Source: Amycolatopsis sp. NBC_01488
GTDB taxonomy: Bacteria; Actinomycetota; Actinomycetes; Mycobacteriales; Pseudonocardiaceae
Length of the DNA: 64,000 nucleotides
Assembly (NCBI RefSeq): GCF_036227105.1
Contig: NZ_CP109434.1
Coordinates: 1,678,001 to 1,742,000 of the forward strand
Direction: 5' to 3'
Both the position numbers and the translations under genes were made by a program. Below are positions 24,139-30,769 of the stretch, piece by piece. The notes under the pieces were generated by a model that did not search any database, was not told where the DNA came from, and was given only the letters and a program-made list of their open reading frames with translations. Within the stretch, counting starts at the first letter, position 1; each line of letters opens with the position of its first letter.

Positions 24139-24975
24139 TCAGATCTTGGAGACCTGGGTGAACGACAGCTCGACCGGGGTCTCCCGGCCGAAGATCGACA
24201 CCAGGACCTTCAGCTTCTGCCCGTCGACGTTGACCTCGGAGATCGTCGCCGGCAGCGTGGCGAACGGGCCGTCCATGACCGTGACCGACTCGCCGATCTC
24301 GAAGTCGACCTCGACGGCCGGGCCGCCGAGCGGGGCCGCCGTCGTGGCGGACTCGCCCTTGCCGGCCTTCGCCGGGGCTTCGCTTTCGACCTTCGGGGCG
24401 AGGAACTTCAGCACCTCGTCCACGGTCAGCGGCGACGGCCGCGAGGTGGCGCCGACGAACCCGGTGACGCCCGGCGTGTTGCGCACCGCGCTCCACGAGG
24501 CGTCGTTCAGGTCCATCCGGACCAGGATGTAGCCGGGCAGCACCTTGCGCTGCACCTGCTTGCGCTGGCCGTTCTTGATCTCGGTGACCTCTTCGGTCGG
24601 GACCTCGATCTGGAAGATGTAGTCCTCGACGTCCAGGGTCTGGGTCCGGGTCTCGAGGTTGGTCTTCACCTTGTTCTCGTACCCGGCGTACGAGTGCACG
24701 ACGTACCACTCGCCGGGCGCGGCGAGCAGCTCGGCGCGCAGCGTGGCGACCGGGTCGTCGTCCGCCGCGGCGGGCTCGGCCTCGGCATCGTCGGCGGCGG
24801 CCTCGGCCACGCCCTCGGTGCTTTCGTCGTCAGCGGAAGCGGCTTCGTCGACCTCGTCGGACACCTCGACGGGCTCGAGGTGCGCGGACTCCTCGTCACC
24901 GAGTGCCGCGTGCACCTGCTCGTCGGAAAGCTCGGTCAGGTCGTGACCGGCTGATGTGCCGTTGTCGGAGGTCAC
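24139..24975 (-). CDS. nusG: Transcription termination/antitermination factor NusG
   Basis: A 278-residue NusG. Residues 1-90 form the acidic, Ala/Glu/Asp-rich extension typical of Actinobacteria. The NGN domain follows ([38 protein letters not shown]). The KOW domain closes the protein ([36 protein letters not shown]). A loop rich in Ala/Glu/Lys separates the two, and the KOW core is complete. The GTG at 24975 has GAGAGGA upstream; a longer in-frame extension lacks a ribosome-binding site. Confidence 0.97.
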   Translation of the reverse strand: MTSDNGTSAGHDLTELSDEQVHAALGDEESAHLEPVEVSDEVDEAASADDESTEGVAEAAADDAEAEPAAADDDPVATLRAELLAAPGEWYVVHSYAGYENKVKTNLETRTQTLDVEDYIFQIEVPTEEVTEIKNGQRKQVQRKVLPGYILVRMDLNDASWSAVRNTPGVTGFVGATSRPSPLTVDEVLKFLAPKVESEAPAKAGKGESATTAAPLGGPAVEVDFEIGESVTVMDGPFATLPATISEVNVDGQKLKVLVSIFGRETPVELSFTQVSKI

Positions 24976-25048
24976 GTTCCGTCCTCTCAGTTGATCATTG
25001 CCGGGGTCAGGCCGGGACCTGAGCCCCATCGGCGCGCGCCGAGGCGCG

Positions 25049-25483
25049 TCAGCCGAAGATCTTGCCGATGCCCCATTTGAATGCCAGGTCGAGCACGCTC
25101 ACCAGGGCCACCATGAACACCACGAAGGCCAGCACGACCGCGGTGTAGGTGACCATCTGCTTGCGGTTGGGCCAGATGACCTTGCGCAGCTCCGCCCACA
25201 CCTCGCGGATGAAGCGCACCAGCCGCGCGAACACGGAGGCCTTCTTCGCCTTCTGGTCCCGCTTCGGGGTCGGAGCGCCCTTCGCGTCGGGAGCGGTCTT
25301 CTCCCCCGACTTCCCGGCGGGCCGCGTCTTGTCGTCCGCACGTGCCGCGGACTTGCCCGCGGGACGAGCGGTCGCACGGCGCTCACGCCGGGCAGCAGCT
25401 GTGACGGGACGGGACGGGCTCTCAGGCTTCTGCCCGGTGCCATCCTGCTCCTGCTCGCCGCCGCTGGCGTCGCTGTCGCTCAC
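25049..25483 (-). CDS. secE: Preprotein translocase subunit SecE
   Basis: SecE, 144 residues, clamps SecY in the SecYEG translocon. The N-terminal 75 residues are a basic/Ala-rich extension as in other Actinobacteria. The conserved amphipathic helix [20 protein letters not shown] and the single membrane helix ([20 protein letters not shown]) follow. The GTG at 25483 is chosen because GGAGGA lies 6 nt upstream; the earlier GTG at 25489 directly abuts that element. It lies between tRNA-Trp and nusG, the standard order. Confidence 0.95.
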   Translation of the reverse strand: MSDSDASGGEQEQDGTGQKPESPSRPVTAAARRERRATARPAGKSAARADDKTRPAGKSGEKTAPDAKGAPTPKRDQKAKKASVFARLVRFIREVWAELRKVIWPNRKQMVTYTAVVLAFVVFMVALVSVLDLAFKWGIGKIFG

Positions 25484-25515
25484 GACCACTCCTCCGCTCC
25501 ACCAGTTCCGTTACG

Positions 25516-25588
<73 letters not shown>

Positions 25589-25794
25589 GTGGAGCACCGA
25601 TTGCTCGGAGCCCCGGAGGACGCATTCCAGCGTCCCCACCATCCAGGCGGGGATGACCGTAGTGCGTTCCAAGTCCCGAAGTCTACGGCAAGCCTCACGA
25701 GAGCCCGCAACCGCGCCCCCCGATCGACCGCCGCACCTCGGCGGGCCTGCGGGAAACTCCCCGCCGGCCACCTGATCATGCCAGGATGTCCGCC

Positions 25795-26736
25795 ATGACG
25801 AGGACCCCGGGCACCGACGCCCCGCCGTCCGGCCGTGGACCGGTGAGCGGGATGCGGCTCGGGCTGGCGCTCCCCCAGTACGGCACCCTCGCCGACCCCG
25901 CCGCCGTCGCGCGCTTCGCGACCGCCGCCGAGGGCCTGGGTTTCGGGTCCCTCTGGGTCGGCGACCGGATCCTGACGCCGCACGCGCCCTCGGACCTCTA
26001 CCCGGGTGGCGGGACGCCGGAGCACCCGTACCCGAAGGAGTTCGAGACCTTCGCGGACCCGTTCACGACGCTCGCCACCGCGGCCGCGGTGACCCGCACG
26101 GCCCGCCTCGGGATGAGCGCCCTGACCGGCCCGGTCTATTCCCCGGTGCTGCTCGCCCGCACCCTGACCTCGCTCGACCTGGCCAGCGGCGGACGGCTGG
26201 ACGTCGGCCTGGGGCTCGGCTGGCTGCGCGAGGAGTACTTCGCGACCGGTGTGCCGTGGGAGGGCCGCGGCAAGCGCCTCGAAGCCGTCCTCGACGCGCT
26301 CGAGGCGCTGTGGACCGGCGACCCGGTGGCGCACGAGGGCCCGCAGTGGCGGATCGCGCCGTCGACGGTCGGGCTGCGGCCGGCACAGGACCCGCGGCCG
26401 CCGGTGCTGCTCGGCGGGTTCTCCCCGCCCGCACTGGCCCGGGTGGGCCGCCGGGCGGACGGCTGGCTGGCGAGCTGGATGCCGAAGCAGTACCTGAGCG
26501 GCCTCTGGTCGGTCGCGCTCGAAGCGGCGGAGAAGGCCGGCCGCGACCCCGGCACCCTGCGGCGGGTCCTGCGGATCAACCCGCGCGCGGGCACCGGGGT
26601 CGAGTCGGTCGCGGACGTCGCGCCCTGCCTGGACGCGGCCCGCGAGCTGGGCATCACCGAGACGCTGGTCGACCTGCACTACGTCGCGAAGGACGTCGAC
26701 CACGCCCTGGAGCTGGCGGCCGAACTGACCGCCTGA
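25795..26736 (+). CDS. Luciferase-like (LLM) oxidoreductase, probably F420-dependent
   Basis: A 313-residue protein of the luciferase-like flavin/F420 oxidoreductase superfamily. The TIM-barrel pattern is clear: MRLGLALPQYG at the start, FGSLWVGDRIL, RTARLGMSALTGPVYSPVLL, LASGGRLDVGLGLGWLREEY and PPVLLGGFSPPALARVGRRA. It most resembles the actinobacterial F420-dependent LLM class (TIGR03619 type), whose members reduce or oxidise diverse substrates. The ATG at 25795 has AGGA 8 nt upstream; a second ATG nine bases earlier overlaps that element. It stands alone, convergent with a small gene 4 bp away. Confidence 0.85.
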   Translation: MTRTPGTDAPPSGRGPVSGMRLGLALPQYGTLADPAAVARFATAAEGLGFGSLWVGDRILTPHAPSDLYPGGGTPEHPYPKEFETFADPFTTLATAAAVTRTARLGMSALTGPVYSPVLLARTLTSLDLASGGRLDVGLGLGWLREEYFATGVPWEGRGKRLEAVLDALEALWTGDPVAHEGPQWRIAPSTVGLRPAQDPRPPVLLGGFSPPALARVGRRADGWLASWMPKQYLSGLWSVALEAAEKAGRDPGTLRRVLRINPRAGTGVESVADVAPCLDAARELGITETLVDLHYVAKDVDHALELAAELTA

Positions 26737-26740
26737 GGCG

Positions 26741-26956
26741 TCAGCTCTCGCTGTCGGCGAGGGTCGCGAGCGCCTGCGCCTTCGCGGCGTACTTCCACTT
26801 CGCGAGGTCACGGATCGTCTTGATCTTCAGCTCGGCGAGCAGTTCGTCGTGCTTCGGCGTGAGTCCTTCGAGCGCGGACGGCGGCGCGTCCAGCAGCTCC
26901 TTGATCGTCTTGTCCTCGTAGGCCTTGTCGACGAGCTTGTTCAAGTTCAGGCTCAC
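26741..26956 (-). CDS. Small conserved hypothetical protein
   Basis: A 71-residue protein, GTG start with AGAAG upstream. Sequence begins VSLNLNKLVDKAYEDKTIKE and contains LTPKHDELLAELKIKTIRDL near residue 35. The latter is a helix-turn-helix pattern reminiscent of helix-hairpin-helix or SAM-like modules that recognise nucleic acid or protein helices. No Cys and no signal peptide, so cytoplasmic. Function is unknown. It is convergent with the oxidoreductase gene and divergent from the GntR operon. Confidence 0.7.
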   Translation of the reverse strand: MSLNLNKLVDKAYEDKTIKELLDAPPSALEGLTPKHDELLAELKIKTIRDLAKWKYAAKAQALATLADSES

Positions 26957-27066
26957 TGCGCTTCTGCCCTTCTCGAGACGTCGAATCGAACGCGCCCACC
27001 CTCGCCGTGATCCCGCGCTCCCGCAACCGTCGCTCACCCACACAGGGTCGCCCAGCTAAAACCAGT

Positions 27067-27089
27067 TAGTTCTAGTACAGTTAGAACTA
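27067..27089. promoter_or_regulatory. Palindromic operator overlapping the gntR start codon
   Basis: TAGTTCTA (27067-27074) is exactly repeated inverted as TAGAACTA (27082-27089), 7 nt apart. The last base of the palindrome is the A of the ATG start codon of the GntR gene. This is the expected position for autorepression. No ribosome-binding site is present before the ATG, so the transcript may be leaderless. Confidence 0.65.
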
Positions 27090-27439
27090 TGCTCGTGCGG
27101 ATCGACCCCAGCTCGACCGTCCCGCTCTTCGAACAGGTGGCGGCGTCGCTGCGGCGCGCCCTCGCGGACGGCCACCCGGCGCCCGGCGAGCAGCTGCCGC
27201 CCGCCCGCGAGCTGGCCGCGTCGCTGGAGATCAACGTCCACACCGTGCTGCGGGCGTACGCGGCGCTTCGCGACGAAGGCCTCATCGACCTGCGGCGACG
27301 CCGGGGCGCCGTCGTGATCGGCGGGGCTTCGGCGCGGGCGCGCCTGGCCGAACTGGCCGGCGAACTGGCCGGCGAGGCGAAACGCGCGGGCGTCGGGTTC
27401 GAGGAGCTCACCGGGATCCTGAAGGAGAAGTACTCATGA
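27089..27439 (+). CDS. GntR-family transcriptional regulator (YtrA-like, short)
   Basis: A 116-residue regulator: an N-terminal GntR winged helix (SSTVPLFEQVAASLRRALAD; LPPARELAASLEINVHTVLR; EGLIDLRRRRGAVVI) with only about 40 residues after it. The short helical C-terminus is typical of the YtrA subfamily, which represses adjacent membrane-protein genes. Its stop overlaps the next start by 4 nt, so the two are co-translated. A perfect 8-bp inverted repeat overlaps its start codon, suggesting autoregulation of the two-gene operon. The effector is unknown. Confidence 0.9.
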   Translation: MLVRIDPSSTVPLFEQVAASLRRALADGHPAPGEQLPPARELAASLEINVHTVLRAYAALRDEGLIDLRRRRGAVVIGGASARARLAELAGELAGEAKRAGVGFEELTGILKEKYS

Positions 27440-28392
27440 CCAAGCTGATCCGGGTCCTGACCGCGACCGCCGTGCTGCCGGGCGCGGTGCTGGTCACCGC
27501 CGGGCTCCTCGCGAACGCGTGGGCCGGCCGACTGCCCGACCCCGTCGCGACGCACTGGAACGACGGGCCGGACGGCGCCACCCCGCGCGGGCTGTTCGTC
27601 GCCGTGTGCCTGGCGCTCGGCGCGGTCGCGACAGCGATCCTCACGGCGACGGCCGTCGCCGCGCTGCGCCGCGGGCGGCCGGTGCCCCGCGTGACCATCG
27701 GGGTGGGCGCCGGGTTCGCCGCACTGGCCCCGGCCACCCTGCTTTCGGTACTGGTGCCCAACCTCGACGTGCCGGACTGGCACGCGGTGCGCAGCGGCGC
27801 CGTCGTCGTGCTGTTCCTGGTGGGCGCGGCCGCGCTCGGCATCGTCGCGGCGATCGTCGGCGGCCTGCCCGCGCCGGCCCTCGAAGACAGCGCCGACCGC
27901 CCGAGCGTCGGGCTCCGGCCGGGGCAGCGCGCGTACTGGTCGGGCCGGGCGGCGAACCCGGCGATGCTCTGGCTGCTCGCGGTCGTCCCCGGCTCGATCG
28001 CCCTCGTGCCCGCCGGGCTCTCGTGGCCGATGGCCGTCTGGTTTGCGCTGGTCGGCGCGCTGGTCGCGGCGGTGACGTACCGGGTGAAGGCGACCGTCGA
28101 CGCCAAGGGCGTCACGATCCGCTTCGGCCTCCTCGGCTTCCCCTGGCGGCACCTCGAGCTGGCCACCATCCGCGAAGCGACCGTGCGCGAGCTGACGACG
28201 TTCGGGGACGGCGGCCTCGGGCTGCGCTTCAACCCGGTGACCGGCACGACGGCGTACAAGGTCCGCGGCGGCCCGGCCATGGCGCTGGCCCTCGAAAGCG
28301 GGCGGACGGTGCTGGTCAGCGTGGACGACCCGGCCACCGGCGCGGGCCTGGTGAACGATCTCCGCGCGCGGCACGTCACCCGGATTGACTAG
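27436..28392 (+). CDS. DUF1648-containing membrane protein
   Basis: A 318-residue integral membrane protein. After a first helix the DUF1648 hallmark RLPDPVATHWNDGPDG occurs near residue 32, then several hydrophobic helices in the first 220 residues. A cytoplasmic or surface C-terminal domain follows (VTIRFGLLGFPWRHLELATI...), which resembles a PH-like or DUF5808-type tail. The gene is the regulated partner of the upstream GntR protein (ATGA overlap). DUF1648 proteins paired with YtrA-type regulators are implicated in envelope stress in Bacilli; a role here is inference. Confidence 0.8.
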   Translation: MTKLIRVLTATAVLPGAVLVTAGLLANAWAGRLPDPVATHWNDGPDGATPRGLFVAVCLALGAVATAILTATAVAALRRGRPVPRVTIGVGAGFAALAPATLLSVLVPNLDVPDWHAVRSGAVVVLFLVGAAALGIVAAIVGGLPAPALEDSADRPSVGLRPGQRAYWSGRAANPAMLWLLAVVPGSIALVPAGLSWPMAVWFALVGALVAAVTYRVKATVDAKGVTIRFGLLGFPWRHLELATIREATVRELTTFGDGGLGLRFNPVTGTTAYKVRGGPAMALALESGRTVLVSVDDPATGAGLVNDLRARHVTRID

Positions 28393-28426
28393 GTGGCCGC
28401 CAGTCTTCGTTCGGTAGAAACGAAGT

Positions 28427-29335
28427 GTGGCGAAGAACAGCGGGGGCGGCTGCCTGGTCGTGGTGCTCGTGGTCGGGCTCTTGGCCTTCGGGTACTACAA
28501 GTGGCAACACGGATCTTCGTCGGCGGCGCCGGAAGGTGTCGAAACCGGGGGCGGCAGCGGCCGCTACGTCGCGCTGGGTGACTCGTACACGGCGTCGCCA
28601 CACACCGGGCAGCAGGTCGGCTTCCCGGGCGGCTGCCTGCGCTCCGACGACAACTACCCGCACCTGGTCTCGGCGGACCTGAAGCCCGCCGAGTTCGCCG
28701 ACGCCAGCTGCAGTGGCGCGACGACGGCGAACCTGACCGCCGCGCAGAAGACGTCCAACGGCACGAACCCGCCCCAGCTGGACGCGGTCACCGCGAAGAC
28801 GACGCTGGTGACGCTCGGCATCGGCGGCAACGACGTCGGCTTCCTGCAGCTGGCGTCGTCCTGCGCGACGGCGCACCGGACGGCGTCGCCGTGCAAGGAC
28901 CGGCTGACCGCGGGCGGGCACGACCAGCTCGCGGCGCAGATCGACGCCACCGCGCCGAAGGTGGGCGCGGTGCTGGACAAGATCCACGGCAAGGCCCCGA
29001 AGGCGAAGATCATCGTCGTCGGCTACCCGACCGTCCTCCCGGACGGCGACGGCTGCTGGCCGGTGCTGCCGGTCGGCGCCGGCGACGTCGCCTACTTCCG
29101 CGAGGCGCTGGGCAAGCTGAACAAGATGCTCGAGGACCAGGCGGACGCCCACCGGGCGGGGTACGCCGATACGGCGACTCCCGGCAAGGGTCATGACGTC
29201 TGCACGGCGTCGGACACGCGCTGGGTGGAGGGTGTGATCCCGTCCCTGCACGCCGCGCCGCTGCATCCCAACGCGCGGGGGGAGCAGGGGATGGCGGATG
29301 CCGTGCTGGGCGTTCTGAAGCTGCCTTGGTCGTGA
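28427..29335 (+). CDS. Secreted or membrane-anchored SGNH/GDSL hydrolase
   Basis: A 302-residue SGNH-family esterase/lipase. The N-terminal segment GGGCLVVVLVVGLLAFGYYK is a membrane anchor or uncleaved signal. Block I ALGDSYTASPHTG carries the nucleophilic Ser, block III GIGGNDVGF carries the oxyanion Gly/Asn, and block V HPNARGEQGM holds the catalytic His. Six Cys in the extracytoplasmic part suggest three disulfides, as in Streptomyces-type secreted lipases. GTG start. Expected to hydrolyse esters outside the cell; substrate unknown. It is convergent with hadB. Confidence 0.9.
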   Translation: MAKNSGGGCLVVVLVVGLLAFGYYKWQHGSSSAAPEGVETGGGSGRYVALGDSYTASPHTGQQVGFPGGCLRSDDNYPHLVSADLKPAEFADASCSGATTANLTAAQKTSNGTNPPQLDAVTAKTTLVTLGIGGNDVGFLQLASSCATAHRTASPCKDRLTAGGHDQLAAQIDATAPKVGAVLDKIHGKAPKAKIIVVGYPTVLPDGDGCWPVLPVGAGDVAYFREALGKLNKMLEDQADAHRAGYADTATPGKGHDVCTASDTRWVEGVIPSLHAAPLHPNARGEQGMADAVLGVLKLPWS

Positions 29336-29354
29336 CTTCGGCCGTGTTCTGGCC

Positions 29355-29753
29355 TTAGACGCGCACCAGGGCCTGTGGCTTGCCCAGTACGGTCTTGCCG
29401 TCGAACTTGGCCACCAGATCGATCCTCACGGTGCCGTCGTCGTTCAGCGCGCCAACCTTGCCCGAGAACTCCACCAGGGCACCTTCCGGCGTGTTCGGCA
29501 CCACCACCGGCCTGGTGAAGCGGGCGCTCAGGTCGACCAGGCGAGCCGGGTCGCCCAGCCAGTCCGTCACCACCCGGCCGGCCAGTGCCATCGTCAGCAT
29601 GCCGTGCGCGATGACGTCCGGGAGGCCGACCTCCTTGGCGAACGCCTCGTTCCAGTGGATCGGGTTGAAGTCCATCGCCGCCCCGGCGTAGCGGACCAGC
29701 TGGTCGCGCGTCACCCGGACCTCGATGGCGGGCAGCTCGTCGCCGACGTTCAC
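29355..29753 (-). CDS. MaoC-family (R)-hydroxyacyl dehydratase, HadB-like
   Basis: A 132-residue hot-dog-fold protein like mycobacterial HadB (Rv0636 type). The hydratase-2 motif is intact: AAMDFNPIHWNEAFAKEVGL then PDVIAHGML, supplying the catalytic Asp and His. GTG start in a GTGA overlap with the HadA-like gene, so the two subunits are co-translated, consistent with a heterodimer in which this is the catalytic subunit. In mycobacteria HadAB dehydrates FAS-II intermediates for mycolic acids. Here a downstream hadC is absent, so the acyl substrate is uncertain. Confidence 0.88.
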   Translation of the reverse strand: MNVGDELPAIEVRVTRDQLVRYAGAAMDFNPIHWNEAFAKEVGLPDVIAHGMLTMALAGRVVTDWLGDPARLVDLSARFTRPVVVPNTPEGALVEFSGKVGALNDDGTVRIDLVAKFDGKTVLGKPQALVRV

Positions 29754-30199
29754 GCGTCCTCCCCCCGGACCACCAGCTGGGCCCGCGTCGTGGCGATGTG
29801 CTCGCCGTCGCCGTCGGTGATCTCCGCGCGCAGGTTGATGAAGTCGTTGCCCGCGCGGGCCATGATCTTGTCGATGTACGTCGTCAGCAGCAGCCGGTCG
29901 CCGACGCGCGCCGGGCGGCTGTAGCTGAACTGCTGGTCGCCGTGGACCATCCGCGAGTAGTCGAGCCCGAGTTCCGGGTCGCTGACGATCGCGTTGATGG
30001 CGGCCAGGTTGACGATCGTGATGAACGTCGGCGGGGCGATCACGTCCGGGTGCCCGGCGGCGCGGGCCGCCTCGGGGTCGCGGAAGACCGGGTTCTGGTC
30101 GCCGATCGCGTCGGCGAACTCCCGGATCTTCTCCCGGCTCACTTCGTAGCTGGTCTGCGGCGGGTAAACCCGCCCGGTGAACGACTCGTCCAAGGGCAC
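29750..30199 (-). CDS. MaoC-family dehydratase N-domain protein, HadA-like
   Basis: A 149-residue single hot-dog protein matching the HadA (Rv0635-type) or FAS1-like dehydratase domain. SFTGRVYPPQTSYEVSREKI opens the fold, AIGDQNPVFRDPEAARAAGH is the degenerate hydratase region, and APPTFITIVNLAAINAIVSD follows. It lacks the D-x(4)-H catalytic pair, as expected for the substrate-binding subunit. It lies between rpmG and HadB, the same order as in Mycobacterium, separated from rpmG by a terminator-like stem. Confidence 0.88.
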   Translation of the reverse strand: MPLDESFTGRVYPPQTSYEVSREKIREFADAIGDQNPVFRDPEAARAAGHPDVIAPPTFITIVNLAAINAIVSDPELGLDYSRMVHGDQQFSYSRPARVGDRLLLTTYIDKIMARAGNDFINLRAEITDGDGEHIATTRAQLVVRGEDA

Positions 30200-30220
30200 C
30201 CGAGGAGGCTACCAACAGCA

Positions 30221-30252
30221 AGAAGCCGCCCTGGTGGTCCAGGGCGGCTTCT
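30221..30252 (-). terminator. Stem-loop terminator between rpmG and hadA
   Basis: AGAAGCCGCCCTGG and CCAGGGCGGCTTCT form a perfect 14-bp stem with a 4-nt loop. TTGCTGTTGG follows on the minus strand. It would end the tRNA/rpmG transcript and make hadAB a separate unit, with hadA starting 22 bp later. Confidence 0.7.
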
Positions 30253-30277
30253 CGAAAGCTGGTGAACGCGCTACGCG

Positions 30278-30442
30278 TCAGCGGGTTTCCTTGTGCATCC
30301 GGTGCGTACCGCAGTTCGGGCAGAACTTCTTCATCTCCAGGCGATCCGGGTTGTTGCGCCGGTTCTTCTTGGTGATGTAGTTGCGGTGCTTGCACTCTTC
30401 GCACGCCAGCGTGATCTTGGGTCGCACGTCGGTGGCAGCCAC
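30278..30442 (-). CDS. rpmG: 50S ribosomal protein L33
   Basis: bL33, 54 residues: [20 protein letters not shown] then [20 protein letters not shown] and a [14 protein letters not shown] tail. Both CxxC pairs are present, so this is the zinc-binding C+ form; many actinobacteria also carry a zinc-free paralogue under Zur control. GTG start with AAGGAA upstream. The gene lies between tRNA-Met and hadA. Confidence 0.95.
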   Translation of the reverse strand: MAATDVRPKITLACEECKHRNYITKKNRRNNPDRLEMKKFCPNCGTHRMHKETR

Positions 30443-30493
30443 AGCGTTTCCTTCTCTCTCAGGTCCCGGGGGCCAGCCCCAGTCGTTACCGCG

Positions 30494-30566
30494 TAGCGGT
30501 GGCCGGACTTGAACCGGCGACACAGCGATTATGAGCCGCTTGCTCTGCCAACTGAGCTACACCGCC
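30494..30566 (-). tRNA. metT: tRNA-Met (anticodon CAT, elongator type)
   Basis: A 73-nt cloverleaf. Acceptor GGCGGTG/CACCGCT with a G-U first pair, discriminator A. Anticodon loop CTCATAA gives CAT. The anticodon stem lacks the three G-C pairs diagnostic of initiator tRNA, so elongator is likelier. A lysidine-modified tRNA-Ile cannot be fully excluded. Synteny with thrT-metT-rpmG supports Met. Confidence 0.9.
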
Positions 30567-30616
30567 CTTACATGACCCAAGCCGCGACACGCAGGCGTGA
30601 CGCGGCTGAGGTCGTG

Positions 30617-30689
30617 AGCCCCTTTACGGAATCGAACCGTAGACCTTCTCCTTACCATGGAGACGCTCTGCCGACTGAGCTAAAGGGGC
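30617..30689 (-). tRNA. thrT: tRNA-Thr (anticodon GGT)
   Basis: A 73-nt cloverleaf. Acceptor GCCCCTT pairs with AAGGGGC, discriminator T. The anticodon stem TCTCC/GGAGA encloses ATGGTAA, anticodon GGT. T arm GGTTCGATTCC is canonical. It precedes tRNA-Met on the same strand. Confidence 0.95.
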
Positions 30690-30769
30690 CTGGCCTCTCG
30701 CGAGGACTTCGAAAGATTACCAACCCCCGTCACCCAGCCGTGCAACCGGGGTGGCCAAACGACAAAACC

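Noticed and set aside
30494..30566. Initiator tRNA-Met or tRNA-Ile2 reading of the CAT tRNA
   Set aside because: The anticodon stem lacks the three consecutive G-C pairs of initiators, and the thrT-metT-rpmG synteny favours elongator Met over Ile2.
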